Assembly (NCBI RefSeq): GCF_028389875.1
Contig: NC_084671.1
Coordinates: 30,003,083-30,067,082 of the forward strand
DNA length: 64,000 bases
Source of the DNA: Rhea pennata
Lineage: Eukaryota; Chordata; Aves; Rheiformes; Rheidae
Direction: 5' to 3'
This document shows, in pieces, positions 1 to 13,420 of the stretch. Below the pieces are notes generated by a model. That model searched no databases, was not told the origin of the DNA, and saw only the letters and a list, made by a program, of their open reading frames with translations. The translations under genes were made by a program, and so were the position numbers. The stretch's first letter is position 1, and every line of letters starts with the position of its first letter.

Positions 1-1877
1 GTAGGAAGGTAACAAAATCTTGAGAACTTCCTGGAGAGCAGCAAGCAACCTAGGCCTTGGAGAGATGCTGTTGCAGTCCGGGAAGCAGTGGGAATATAAA
101 CAAAAGGTGCAGGGAAGCCAACAATGCTGCCATGACAGCCATGTGGGGGTTCAACTAGCCGTTGGACCAGCTGGCCAACATGGAAGACAGCCCCATCATC
201 AGTGCTCAGTGCCTGAACTCGGAAACCCAAGGGGCTCCGAGCATTGCAGTAAAGGACGTTTGAGCCATCCTCCTCATCCACAGAGACCAGCTGGCACTCA
301 CCCGTCTGCAGGTTGGGGATGAACTCCCCAAAGCGCCAGCTGCGGCCATGGTCATCACTGAAGAATGTAAAGGAGTGTGGGGTGGTTTTGCAGAGCTTCC
401 CAAAGCACTCCTTGCAGTCAATATGGTAGCTGTAGGCAGGTACAAGCAGCCGGCCAGAACGGAGCTGGATCCCATGCCCAGGGCCCAGGGCAAATGTGGC
501 CCAGTCTGGGTAGAAAAGAAGGGAAGAGCATTAGGAGCAGCCGGTGCCTGCTTCTTTCCTCTAGGGGTTGGCACCACAAGTGTTTACCCAGTACCCCTTC
601 CCCTAAACCTTGCTCCTTTGGGCCCATATTGCTCTCCCACACAGGTGCTCAGCCCTTCAATCAAGCTCCTATGGAACAGCAATAATAAACAAACCTAGCC
701 TGGTAAATTTGCTGGACAGGAGGCCAGCAGAGCCTAGGGATGCCTGGTTTTCCTCATGCAGGGTCCTAGAAATAGCTACTGATGGGTGAAGGGAGAAAAT
801 AAAAGAGATACAGATATCCCCAATTCCCCTCTCCTCTACTTGGGGTCCTCTTCTTTTCCCCCCTCAACCCTGTCTTTTAATGCTCACTAGCTTTCCTGCC
901 CTGGGGCATGTGGTCGCAGCCAGAGACTGACTCTAGCTGTGGCACAGATGATGATTGATCCTGAAAGCCAAAAATCATGTACACCTCCCTGGCTTTTCTC
1001 TCCCTCTGAAGATGTCCCTTCCTCTTCCTCTTCTTGCATGATTACTACCTTTGATGGCTCTACCGATGACCTGCTGTGTCAAGTCCGTGACCTTGCTCCA
1101 GCTCAGGCCTTGGTCAGAGCTGGTGACGTAGCAGAGGCGGGTGACGTTCTGGCCAGTGATGATCTGGTAAGCTTCTGGTGTCTTTCCCAGCACCGTGATG
1201 AAAAAGAGGAAGAGAGTGCCCGTGAACTCATCGTAGACTGGGCAGGGGTTCATGGATCGGTGGTGCTTCAAGGTTGCAGTCTCAAGCACTCTCATGTCTT
1301 CCCACTGCTCAAGTAGAAAAGGAGTGGGAGGCATAAGAAGCCCTCACCTCCATTCTGCCTGGGTGAGGGCCTCTATCTGCTGCCTTGCCACTCCTGTGCT
1401 CCACAGCTCAGCCTAGGCTTCCCTGCATCCCTTGCCCCTGTTCCCTGTACACAGTCACCAACGTGCTTCAGGCAGCTCCAGGCATTCAGCTGTGCCATAC
1501 ACAAGTGGTGCACAGGCAATCAGTGCACCTGGAGGTCTGACTTTTGTGGGGTCCCAGTGTGTCTCAGTTCCCCTGACCCAGCCCAGACAGAGCTTTCTGT
1601 CCTGCCTTGGATGGTTTTCTAGGTGATGCCCCCTTCCCTTTTATTTGCTGTTGATGTTTGCTGTCACTCACCTCCACGTAGTTCCTGTAGATGGTCCCCT
1701 GTCGCAGCACCAGCAGGTTGGCGTGGGCATCATCTGCGCTTAATCGTTCCTCTGCAAAGGCGAGCAGCTTGGCCACACAAGGTAGGTAAAGCAGGGCTGG
1801 GACACGATATGTCACTCCATTTGACTCCTTCTCAAATAGCACTGTCCGGGCTGGGAAATGCCGGGAGCCCATGGTGG
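1..1877 (-). CDS. NEU4: NEU4-type sialidase (exo-alpha-sialidase), 3' part beyond the left edge
   Basis: Sialidase that removes terminal sialic acid from glycoproteins and gangliosides. Three coding exons are visible on the minus strand: 1672-1872 (ATG at 1872-1870, Kozak context CCACCATGG, exon start near 1877 after a TAG acceptor), 1049-1304, and 505 running off the left edge. Junction phases agree (0, then 1). Exon 1 has the YRVP motif with the first catalytic arginine, followed by an EERLSADDAHA segment holding the second arginine and the acidic catalytic residue. Exon 2 starts with Trp and carries HRSMNPCPVYD and an Asp box, SSDQGLSW. Exon 3 has DWATFALGPGHG, a second Asp box (SDDHGRSW) and a third Asp-box-like STDDGAVF. 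The MGSRxxxxRTVLFE start and neighbour GAL3ST2 favour NEU4 over NEU3. About 320 residues are visible; the last active-site arginine and tyrosine lie outside the window. No stop or frameshift was seen in the visible exons. Confidence 0.93.
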
Positions 1878-4800
1878 CTACAGCAAAAAGAAATGCACAC
1901 AAACCCACCAAATGAAGTGTTTGTAATGGAGGAAGGATTGGGAGAGCTTGGGGGGTGGGGAGCACCCCTGGGACAATCTTTCCTTTCCCAGAGCTGAGGG
2001 GTGCAGGGCCGAAAACCCCCTAAGGGGATGTCAAGCCATGCTTTTTGCCTGATCACATTGCCTTTTGGAAAAGACAATGAGAAGGACTTGGCTTAGAGGG
2101 AATTCCTGACTCTGACTGTGAAGGTCTGCCTCAGGGACATGGGAGGCATTATATAGGCTATGTGTATATTTCCAGTATTTCTAGAATGACTGTTCCTGAT
2201 GTGACAGGATTGGTCAGTTGGCTGTTCTTTCTTTCTTTAAGAAAGCCTTCATATTATTTTTACAAAAGAGGAAATGTCCCTTTCTCCTTTCTGCAGAGAT
2301 CTTGTTTCCCAGGATCCCACACATTAGCTGTAACAAGCTTGGGACACAGAGCCATCACGAGCAGGTCAAAGCGCAATTGGATTTATCATAGTACATGATG
2401 AATGCTACCCACAAACAAATACGGTCTAGAAAACAGGTAGCTAGCTAGCTTAACAAAAGGTCAGTATTTTAGTTCAGAGGACAATTGACTAAACAATTGA
2501 CTCAGCAGTGAGAGTACCTAGTCTTCACACAGTGGTAAATCATCCCCACTCAAAGATACGAAATGACTCTTGGGTAACACTAATGAAGCAGAACTGGGCA
2601 GACCATGGAGGCTTGGCTACCAGTGAAAGCAAAACTGGAGCAGAGTCTAGCCCCACAACAAAGTTAAAGTGATCTCCAAGGCAGCTTTTGAACAGAGCTT
2701 CCAGTAAGTTCAGGCTAGTCAGCAAAGAGTGGGATGTGACCTGTGGTTCCCAGTTCCTCACACCCATTATCAGCTCTACTGTAGTAAGAGCAAATTGCTA
2801 GCCAGCTCAGTGTGGCCAAGATACAGGGACCAGCCCAGGATTCTTGCATACATCTTCAGGGCTAACCTTCGTCCTAGATTTTTCTTCACTACTGCTCCAC
2901 AGCTGAGCTTGGCTCTGGAGAGGGTTGCAGGATGCTGTGCAGGGCATGCATTCCTCCCCCGTACCATGACATGCTTAATGCTGATGGCCTGCTTGACACT
3001 GCCAAATCTGGACTGGCAGTCCTCTTCAAAGGGACATTTGTATTATTTCCTCCTGCCTTTGTATTTACGTGTCCAAGACAGAATGCCTGATCTCAACAAT
3101 AAGACCCAGAAGATGAGATTTTAGGCACCTGAAAAAGCAAACTTGGCTTACAGAGCTGGCTCTGGAGATACCCAAACCATTCTCTTCCCTGCAAGCCCTG
3201 GAGCAGTGTGTAATAGAACCAACTTTAATCTGAGAAAGGATAGCAGGGCAGCCTGGCTAGCCCAGACCTCACCTTGGCTGCAAAATTCTTTGGCAGAGCC
3301 AGAGTTCGTAAGGCTCTCCAAGGTGCTTTCCTCAGTGTACTGGGCTGAGCAGCAGAGAGGGAGCCCAGACCCCTGCCAAATGCCTGATTGGGCACCCAGC
3401 ACTCGTTCAAGGACCCAGGAGGATTTTGCAGCAATCTACAAGCTCCCAGATGCTAGAGGTTGCTGCCCCCCCTCACTATCCTGGAGGAGGTAGAGGATGC
3501 CTGCACTTCCGGAGAGTCAAGATCTGGATGTAGAATGAGTACTCAGCCCCCCAAAAAGGACAGTAAAAAAATGATACTCTATTCAGTCTGCAAATGTATA
3601 AAGTGTGATTTAAGGAGAGCTTCCAAACAACAACAGGCAGTGAGCTAAACACTCCTTGTTTTTCCCTACTGTGGGAGTGAACCCGGAAGTGCATGGCGTA
3701 CTAGTAAACCAGCAATTCCTGCTGTGGCCACTGATGTCTGAGAGCAAAATATCATGCGCCCCTCCCCCCCCCCAAGACAAAAGCCATCATGAACATATTT
3801 GGTATGCACTACTTAGGGCCCAGCCCAAGGGAGGCTACCCCAATCATCCCTCCTTGGGATATGGGATACTAAGATCGTAAGTGGTGTTGATACTGCCAGT
3901 AGCACATGAAGCCAAAGCCAAAGGCTGAAGAAAAATCAGGAATGCCCCTGGGAAGGGCTGTGCTGTAGTCACTACTGCAGAGGACCACTGCTGGGGAAGG
4001 GAAGATGCACATGTGGCTCCTTCTAGCTTGCTCCCTAGCCGGGTTCTACCTGGGACTGCAGAATGGGAGTTAGCTGTGTCCCTGTAACAGTGAGCTCTCA
4101 CATCAGGCTGTAAGCTCTCACCGTGTGCATTTCCATTCAAGAGACAGCAGTAATCCCAAAGGGATCAGCAGTCCCTGGCTGAGGAGTTCTTGGAGCACAC
4201 CCCGCCATTCATCTAGGTGACTTAGACTTACCTAGGGCAGTTTCTGTCTCTATGCTCGTGTGTGTGCCTGGATATCTGGTAATTACAGATTGTGCACTTT
4301 GCTCTCCTGCTCTTATCTTCCTCTATACAAAACAGAAGGTCTTATGAACAACCTTAAAGTGCAGCTAGGAAGGCCTGGGCTGGAAATGAACGAAGCTCTC
4401 CAGTAACAAGGCCAATCAAGCCTGTGGATGGGGGAGACTCAGTGGGGCTCTGCTTGGGTTGACACTCACTGGGCAAATCTACGCAACCTCTCTTAGTCCC
4501 TTCTGATACACTCGTTTCTCCTGTGTATGTCCACAGGGTGAGAGAAAGTGTGCTGTTAGAAGATCAGAGCTGGGTCATAAGGCCACAGGGGGAGAGTAGC
4601 AGGTATCCACGCATTCTACTCTTGCATGGAAATGGAGTGGCCTCTGGGATACCAGGTAGTTCACTAGTAGTGCTAAGAACCAGCCTCTGACAGAAAAGGT
4701 GGAATTGAATGGGACTTTTGCTCGCATTTTTATCAGGAGCTTTGCTGAAAGTTGAAGGTTTCACAAAAAATGCAAAGGTACTCACCCAATCCCATTCAGT

Positions 4801-5430
4801 CTGAGGTGTCCTCTTTTGTCCCACAGCTGGTGCTGGCAAACTGTGGTGTACTCCTCACCCTCCTTTCCACCACCATGGTAACTACCACCTGCTTACAGAG
4901 CCACCCAGGCCCCAGCTGGCTTTTTGCAGAGTGCGTTTCCCTTGTGTTTCATTGCCCCCTTTGTGTGACCCCCTGCAGCAGGCTCCCCCCACTGCTAAAT
5001 CACGGGGCCTTCCCACAGCAGCAATCGTCAGCGACCAGGAAAAAACCCTGAGTCAGCAGCAGTCGCTGGAGCAGCAACACAGGGCAACAAAGGCACCATT
5101 ATCAGTGAGGGCTGGAGTTGGAAACTACAGAGCCCCAGGAGCCCAGGACCTCCCACTTGCAGATTTGTCTTACTCAAGCTCACAGTGAGGTGATGCAAGG
5201 ACAGCAGCACCCATGGAGGTTGCGCTCTTCTTGCCCAGATTCTACTCCTAACTTCCCACAAGGCATGAGAGGAGAGGCACACTTTGCAGGCTGGGAGAAA
5301 TCTGGTTGAAAGGAGACTTGCACTTTGCTTTTTCTTTCTGCTCTCAGATCCTGCTGCAGCAATCCAAAACCATGCATTTGGAAAACATCTCTTAATGCAG
5401 GACAGGGCTAGAAACTGGAATAACAGATGG
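1878..5430. other. Upstream flank of NEU4, no gene recognised
   Basis: This stretch holds upstream introns, UTR or promoter sequence of NEU4 and intergenic DNA. Scattered short open frames occur on both strands, but none has recognisable domain content or well-placed splice sites. A run of ten C lies near 3764-3773. I see no CpG island, RNA gene or mobile element that I can name here. Confidence 0.5.
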
Positions 5431-6735
5431 ATAGAATCACAGAATTGGTAAGGCTGGACCTCTGGAGATCATCTAGTCCAAACTGCCTGCTCAGGCAGGG
5501 TCACCTTGGGCATGTTAGACAGGGTTGCATCCATGCAGCTCATTGATGAAGAAGTTGAACAGGATGGGACCCAGTATGGAGCCCTGGGGGACACCACTAG
5601 CCACAGGCCTCCAACTAGACTCCGCACCACTGATGACAGCCCTCTGAGCTCTACCATTCAGCCAGTTCTCAAGACACCTCACTGTCCACTCGTCTAACCC
5701 ACACTTCCTGAGCTTCTCTAGGAGGATGTTAGGGGAGACAGTGTCAAAAACCTTGCCAAAGTCGAGGTACCCAACGTCCACTGCTCTCCCCTCATCTACT
5801 CAGCCAGTCATTCCATCAGAGAAGGCTATTAGATTGGGTAAGCAGGAGTTCCCCTTGGTGAATCCATGCTGACTACTCCTCATCACCTTCTTTTCCTCCG
5901 TATGCCTGGAGATGACCTCCAGAATGAGCTGTTCCATCACCTTTCCAGGAATGGAGGTGAACCCCACTGGCCTAGAGTTGCCTGAGTCCTCCTTCTTGCC
6001 CTTTTGGAAGACTGGAGTGACACTGCCTTTCTTCCAGTCCTCAGGCACCTCTCCAGTTCTCCACGACCTTTCAAAGACGATGGAGAGCAGACTGGCAACA
6101 ACATCCGCTAGCTCCCTCAGTACTTGTGGGTACATCCCATCAGGGCCCATGGATTTGTGCATGTCAAGCTTGCCCAGAAGATCTCTAACCCTATCCTCCT
6201 CAACCAAGGGAAAGTCTTCCTTTCAACAGACCTTCTGCCTTGCCTCCAGGCTCTGGGATTCTTGAGGGCTGCCCTTAGCAGTGACGACTGAAGCAAAGAA
6301 GGCATTCAGTAACTCTACCTTCTCTGTATCTTTTGTCACCAGGGTCCCCACCCCATTCACTAGTGGGCCCACAGTTTCCCCAGTCCTCCTCTTGCTACTG
6401 ACGTATTTGAAGAAGCCCTTCTTGTTCTCCTTAGCATCCCTTGCCAGACTCAGTTCCAACTGGGCCTTAGCCTTTCTCGTCTCTCTTTACATACTCTGAC
6501 AACATTCTTATAATCCTCCCAAGTAGCCTGTCCCCTCTTCCACATTCTGTGTACTTTCTTCTTCTGATGGAGTTTTGCCAGGAGCGCCTTGCTCATCCAG
6601 GCAGGTCTCCTGCCCCCTTTGCTGGACTTCTTTCTCCTTGGGATGCACCGCTCTTGAGCTTGGAAGAAGTGACGCTTGAACACTAGCCAGCTCTCCTGGA
6701 CCCCCCTTCCTTCCAGGGCCTTAACCCATAGGAAT
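5431..6735 (-). mobile_element. CR1 LINE, 5'-truncated and internally deleted (copy 1)
   Basis: Non-LTR retrotransposon fragment of the CR1 family, transcribed on the minus strand. The 3' end at 5431 has the avian CR1 tail (ATAGAATCACAGAATTGG on the plus strand). About 100 bp of 3' tail joins abruptly, near 5538, to the reverse-transcriptase region (minus-strand peptides such as [25 protein letters not shown] and RELADVVASLLSIVF), so roughly 0.9-1 kb of the element is missing relative to the larger copy at 24.3-29.1 kb. The reading frame is dead, with an in-frame TGA at 5800-5802, a TGA at 6223-6225 and a frameshift near 6450-6490. Homology ends at about 6735, an ordinary CR1 5' truncation. 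From 5538 to 6735 it is about 99% identical, without any indel, to 25425-26622. Confidence 0.93.
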
Positions 6736-9700
6736 CTAAGGGATCCAGAAGTGGGAAAATACAAAAAAGGATAAGAAGCTGGTTTTGGCCTACATAAGCC
6801 AATGGAAAGTTTGTGATAAAGCAGCAGTATTTGGACTCCGACTGTCACAGAAACCTATGCAGACTTTGGGTGGAAAGTGATGCCCTGGGTATGCGTGGTG
6901 GGGGCAACTGATTTGAGATACCTTGAGGGAAGAGAATAACTACGGCTTGCAAGACTTGCTGTCTGTCTTATAGCAAAAGTTTGTCAGTAACTGGGCTTTT
7001 AAGGCTCACAAAAAACCTGGCGGATAATGCTAAAAATAAAATAGCAAAACAGACAGATCTCTTTGGTCAGGCCCAACTGCAGGTGAGCAGGAAGCCTTTG
7101 CTTGTTGTGAGGTAAGGGTCTTCACAGTCATGGGAACTAGCTACCATCTGCAGCATCACAGCAGGTAACCCACACCTGCTCTTCTACACGTTGCTGCTGG
7201 AAACCCTCTCTGTTTGTCAATGCAAGAACAGGCATGGCTACATGAGCACAGGGAGATTTATCTTGTCAGCCCCTGAAGATGCTTTAATTGCTGAGACCAG
7301 CCTCTTCCCAGGACCTCCAGTCATGCATCCTCTGCTCAAAACCCTGAGAAAGCTCAGGCTTGGCCTGAACTTTGCTGGAGGTGTGCCTACCTCTTACCCA
7401 TCCCCTGCCATCCTGGGGGTCTTCCCATCCCATCATTACATCTACCTCACTGCTGGCACTTTACCTCATCTTGCCTGATGTTTGTGGGGCTGTTAGGTGG
7501 CTCCCGCTCCCACTCCTGCTCAGTTGCTGCCTGTATTGGTGTAACCCTTGGCTTCTGTCTCATCCTTCCCATGCAAAGCAGCCCATGAAGCTCTCTGACG
7601 TTTATTTCTCTGCTTTCAATGACAGTAATAAGTACAAAAGTCATAACAACATATTAGGCAGGAGGAAAGCAGTAGACAAATGGGAACATGGTCAACCTCA
7701 TCATCATAGGTGGAGTAAAGTTTCCACTGTCAGCATAAATGAGTTAAAAATCCTTCCTGAGAGTGAAAATAAGCATGAGTTTAGATATTCAGTGTTACAG
7801 CCACATTATGTTTAGTTCCTGAAGTAAACCTAGATAAAGGACTGACTTAAATTCATACAGCAACTCACCGACTAAAAGCTGCAAGGGAAAGCTCCAGCAA
7901 CCTTGGGATGTACACATGAGCAATTCATGTGAATGGCAGACTGGAGAACTGGATGGGGAAGGCCCTCAGGATCAGAGAACTTAAAGCACCTATGGCACCA
8001 GGGAATGCTACAAAGGACCTCAGCTTGCTAGCTGCTTCTCTGCCCTAGCTAGTTAAAAATTTCTCTTAAGCCTATTAAATTTTAGCTATGGTTGTTGGAG
8101 CAGAAATCCATTATGGTATCATTAATCTCTACATTGTTACTGTTTTAGCTTACATGGCCTTGCCACTATGCATATCAGAGTACAGTTGGAAATCAGATAA
8201 GTATTGCACTGATTGAGGCTAATGCTGGCCTCAGCTGGGACTGGAAAATAGCCTCTCATGCTCCCAGTAAGCACATGCCCAGCCATCAGTGCTCCCCTTC
8301 CTTTACCTAACTGGTGCCATTCATTATTACTCTCCACTGTAGGAAGGTTTTGACTTTGGTAGCAACCTCAGATGGTCTGTTTGGTCCCAGTGGTGGTGAT
8401 GGTCATGATGTCCTGGCTCCCTGATTTTGGTGAAGAGCTTGCCTGACTGTCTTCTCAATTCAAATGTAGCCAAGTAAAATTTTGATCTCCTTTTTCTGAT
8501 CTCCTAAAATGTATTAGTCCTGCTGCTCTCTGCAGGGTACGAGACAGTACATTTCAGATTGTCTAACTCACAGTCCTCTTTAATTTCTACTGCATGACTT
8601 ATTCTCTCTCATTTTCTAGACTGAACTGGATCATTTATCAGAATCAAAGTATACAAGTAGTTTATTGGTTTGCAAATTAATGTAAGATAACTTTGAATGG
8701 GTTACTAATAAGCAGGTTATACTGTCGCTACACAAAAACATGCCCAAGAATATAAAGCTACACAGTTAGCAGCAGCTGAGTGCTTGGGAGAGCACATGAG
8801 TTCCCTGGGAAAAAAGAAGCCTGTCTCTCAGCCTGCTGCTGCTCCCTCCATCACAAAGAAGGGAATATTTGTTAAATTGAAAATTGCGATAGCATTCTTA
8901 CAAAAAGTGCATTGAAAACTGGTGACAGGCATTTCTGCTCTGGACATCCATGCCCAAGGCTGCTCACCACCTTGTTCAATAAAGTTGCCTGCCGTAGCTG
9001 CAATGGTAATAATTAACAACTGTGATATCAAAACAAGGTCGCCAGTGGAGATAGTTTGCCGATTTATCAGTGGTGTTGCTGTTCTTCTAATGAACCTTCC
9101 TGTCACTCTTACGCCAGTGGGAAGCTTAGGTATGAGCAAAAATGTTCCAGACAGGTTTAATTATCTCTCTCAATAGTGGGGAAATGCCCTAAATGAGCAG
9201 CATCCCTGCCTCCATCAATCCATTCTCCTAACCAGTATTTGAGATTTTTGGCCACAGGAACTTGAGTCCTGGGAGACAAGGTTTAGACTAGGGAATGAAA
9301 GGAGTGAATATGAAGCTGTGAAAGTCTCAGAGTGTGTCTGAGTCTTGGTTACAGACCATAACCCTTGGCTAGGGTCTCTGCATGCACAAGGAATGCAGTT
9401 TCCGAGGCCAGAGTAGCAGTGGGGTAGGCTATACAGAGCCATGGATGAAATTACAAGTATGTATGTGATTTGTTATAATTAACCACAAAATTCATTCTGT
9501 CTCACACACTGAATCACTTTATTTTTAAACCATTTTCATCATCCACCAACCTTGAGGTATCCGCAAATAGAAATATAGGGGTTATTAATTGTTCTTTATG
9601 ACTGCAATAGTTTTGTTTTCTTTTTATCCTGCCAAACAAAGTCAAAGAAAGAAAGAAAGACGAAGACAGTTTTTGTCTTTGCAGCAAATTATACCAGGCT

Positions 9701-12066
9701 TTGAAAGCTGAGAAAGACTACATGTGCCTAAGTCATGTACAGCAGGTAGCAATAAAATGTGTCAACAACCATCAATGCTGGCAGCCCTGGATGGCAGCTG
9801 TGGAAGTGGAAGAGGGAAGGAGAAGAGGAGGAGGAGGAAACCAAGGGATGTGGAATATTTTGTAATGATTAAACTGAGAAAACTTGCCTGTGTCACCTTT
9901 GACACAAACAGAAGGTACACGGGATTATATGGTGTGATTGGGTTGATGATTTTCTACACTGACGTAATATCAGGGCAGTTATGAAGTAACAGCAATGTCC
10001 AGCAGCCTGGGGGTGGGTGGACCAGGATAAGAAGAGTCTTTCTTTGTCACTTGGTTCTCTCCCCACCTAGCACTGGCATCAGGAAGCTTGGGAGAGAGGC
10101 AAAGGAGGACACCAAGCCATCCTAAACAACACAAAGGTCCCCCACTTTGTGACACACGTGGGAGGAAAAAAGTAACAGGGAAGTCCCACATTCTCCTAGG
10201 GAAACATGGACTCCAGGCTGCTCCCGGGCCAGACCGCCCTGCTTTGGACAAGCCCTCTTGCAGAGCTGCAAAGGTGTGACCTAGTGCAGTAGGCACATTC
10301 ATCCAGTCCCTGAGTCTACTCACAGGCTGCTCAAAGTGAGGCAAGCCGTTCAACACCTTGTTGTGTTGCGCAGCACTGTTATGATGAGGCCACAGCCAAA
10401 AACTTCCAGCATCCAGCTGAAAAGTGGAATACCTTTGTTCCTCAGTGTCATACAGTTACTGGTTAGATGCTGTGGCTGAAGCACAAAGCACTCTTTGAAT
10501 ACAAATGCTGATGGACTGGAATTCTAATTTCTCTCTTATACAATCGTTCCTTCCAGTCTGCATTCCCTCTTCATTTTCTTTTGCTCTCATTTCCTCCCAC
10601 TCTCCCTCACTTTTGTCTCCTAAAAAGCAGGAAAATAAGACTTGCTGTAACAAGCTATAACTAGCTTGGAGGTAATGACTACTATTAAATGGGGTCAAAT
10701 ACAAAACAAAATGATTAATGATTAAGAGGCAGGAAACTCTAACCCATTTTGAAAAACTGCCAGTATTCAGAAAGCCTGTTCCTCTGCTTGTGACAGCAAT
10801 ATCACGTCTGGGAAAGTGAAGGAAGAACCAAGCAGGATGTCATTTTGGGATCTGCAACACTGAACCAGCTTAACAAGGGTTAATGTCTTCTCTGATAATG
10901 TCAGAGACGATGAACACCTAACAACAGTTTATGGTGCTTCATTAAAATGGCAGAAGGAAAAATACCCAGTGAAAAGGGTAGTATGTTGAAAGAAATAAAA
11001 AGTTTTTTTTTTTCACTGCACAAAAATGGAAGTGCGGACACAATTGAAGTCAAAAGTCTAAACAAGTCTAAAAGAGATGAGGCTGCACCTGAAGAGAAGT
11101 ACTTTGGCAAGTTTTATTTTGGAAGATGGGTTCATACCTGGTTCAGAAAATCCCTAAGCCTCTGAGACCTGGAAGAACAAGAGGTATCACTATACATTTT
11201 CCCTGGTCTTCTGTTTTTTTCCTAATCACCTGCTACTCTCAAAGACACTGTCAAGTCCAAAGAGACTTTGTCTTAGGGGAAATGAACAGAACTGGCTTAC
11301 TCAGGGTTGTAAAACCTTGTGGAAGAAACAGACCTATACAGGGATACACAGTCAACAGCAAAGTAATGATGACATTGTGCTTCTACCTACCAAGATATCT
11401 TAGCAGAAGTGAGAGGCTAGACATCTGTTGACTTCCGTGTTTGTGATATTTTTGATCTTGAATGCTTTTGCCATAAATAAATGGCACTGCTGTGAAAACC
11501 AGCTAATCACTTCCTTACTTCCATGCTCCAGGAAGAGACTAAACCTGTGGGTGATGAACTAGATGATGCTGGAGGCACCAGTAAGGAACTGTAAAAGTAT
11601 TTTGTCCTTTAAATCTTTGTAATGGAGTAGAGGGGCACGTTCCCTGCTCAAGAGGATCATTGCTGAAGGGCACACTCCTTAGCATACTGAGAAGAGCTAT
11701 GAGCTTCAGATATAATTAACCCCAAATCATGACAATGACAGCCAAATTAGTGCTGCATAAGGCTGTCTTAAATCCAAGACTTTGCACAAAGATTCACAGA
11801 TTGGACTCACAGAGCCTCAATCATCCTGTCCACACACCGTTCCTCTGAGTCCTGCTTGCCACACTCAGTGCTGCTGGGCTACCCTACTATTGCAGGAAGG
11901 AGATTCTCATGTGGCTAAGGAACTCCAAAACAACCTTACCATCACCTTGTGTGCAAGAGTCTTGCTGGTCATCCAAGTGCTAGGCAAACATTGACAATAC
12001 AAGCAACTGCAGACTAATGAGAAACCACAGTGTGCTCTAGTTACAACTTGGTGATGATTTGTTTTC
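6736..12066. other. Intergenic region between CR1 copy 1 and GAL3ST2
   Basis: No recognised gene. The sequence has ordinary base composition with short simple repeats (AAAG repeat near 9645-9662). The only stretch with a coding look is 10947-11165, listed separately. The right part should contain the GAL3ST2 3' UTR on the minus strand; a TTTATT at 11113-11118 (AATAAA on the minus strand) is one candidate poly(A) signal, about 950 bp after the stop codon. Confidence 0.45.
10947..11165 (+). CDS. Unrecognised 72-codon open frame, possible small gene or chance ORF
   Basis: The frame encodes a basic, lysine-rich peptide with an aromatic C-terminal stretch (EEKYFGKFYFGRWVHTWF). I do not recognise a family. 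About 350 bp downstream, 11533-11581 looks like a short exon: it is preceded by a pyrimidine-rich AG (CTTCCATGCTCCAG) and followed by GTAAGG, and reads EETKPVGDELDDAGGT. A run of eleven T inside the first frame encodes consecutive Phe codons and argues for caution. Nothing corresponds to it in the human gene order between GAL3ST2 and NEU4 that I know of. It may well be noncoding. Confidence 0.15.
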   Translation: MAEGKIPSEKGSMLKEIKSFFFSLHKNGSADTIEVKSLNKSKRDEAAPEEKYFGKFYFGRWVHTWFRKSLSL

Positions 12067-13371
12067 TCATAAACTATTCCAAAACAAGGGAAAGCCTAGT
12101 TGCTTCCTCTTTTTGTGTGGATGCTGAAGGATATAAAGATAGGACATGTACTGAAGCTCTGGTATAACCATTTTCTGACAGGCTCTCAGAGACATGCTGT
12201 CTAAGTCTTGGTTGAGGTTATAACTAAGGATATTCGCAGTTCCTGACTGGAAAGGCATGAGAGCTTTGTCCTTGATATGAGCCTTCTCTACTGGCCTCTG
12301 ATCTGAGAGACAGGTCTCCATGAGTTCCTTCTGCCTTGCTCGCAAGTGATTCACTTCCTTTTCCAGTTCCTCCAGTCCCATGGTCTCCTGAATTTTCTTC
12401 CAGAAGCTCTGGTTGAAATGCAGGTAGAGTTTCCAGTCAAGTGAGCACCACACTTTAATCCTCTCCTTACTTTCAGGAGTCAAGGTCTGGACAGTGTTGT
12501 TGCTTCTGGAATTGAGCTTAAAGTAAATCACATCATCTAGATCCCAGCATAAAGTGTGTTTTAAGAGGATCATGGACTCATCAAAGTAGTCTGCTATCAA
12601 GACCAGGTGGAAGGTCTGTTCAATCTCCTCCAAGACCGCCTGGATGTAGTTTTCATTATCTTGTGCATTGTTGTCATAGCCAAAGTCAAACCACATGTTA
12701 TTCTTGGCGTAAATGTTTTCTTTGTAATTACCCTTATGGTAATAGTTCATTGGCGATGCCAAATACTCATTCAAGTCCTTTGACATTCTGAAGGCAGGGG
12801 CAGCATCCTTGTAATAGGTATAGGAAGATTCCAGCTGAAAAATTGGGTTCCTCAGGATGGAAAAGTAGAAGGTGTTCTCTGCCATCACTTTTTGTACCTG
12901 TTTGTAAGGGAAAGAAGAGGAGCTGTTAGTCTGGAGACATGGCTTATTCTACAAGGTTTCCCAACAGGAGAACTCAGAAGCCATAGCTCTTACCTCCAAA
13001 TAGTTAAACCGTAGGTGGTTGCACATGATATTGTAGTTTTGTCCTATGGTTTGAAATTCCTCTACAAAGCTAGTCATGAAGGTCTGTGGATAGCCCAGGT
13101 GGACGAGCTGGTCAGCTGGGAGGGCTATGGTGAGGTTATGCTTCTCTGTGAACCGGAACATGATGTTCAAGATGGTGCTGCTGGCAGTCTTGTGTGTCTT
13201 GAGGAACATGACATTAGTCTTGGCACGACAGGGTATGTGAGAAGTCACTAACTCTGCAGAGCTCCTCCAGAATCTGCATGAACATAACTCATGGGGAAAA
13301 CAATCTCAGCAGTTCTATAACTCATCTTTTACACCTGGCAATGCTGTTTATATCCTAACTCAGCTAACAAA

Positions 13372-13420
<49 letters not shown>

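Noticed and set aside
5912-6265. 117-codon plus-strand frame, repeated nearly identically at 25799-26152
   Set aside because: It is the antisense of the CR1 reverse-transcriptase region; the repetition reflects the two CR1 copies, not a gene family.
13253-13260. GAL3ST2 exon acceptor at CTCTGCAG, ending 13254
   Set aside because: It leaves the wrong phase to join the membrane-anchor exon; the CATGCAG acceptor at 13274 gives an in-frame junction.
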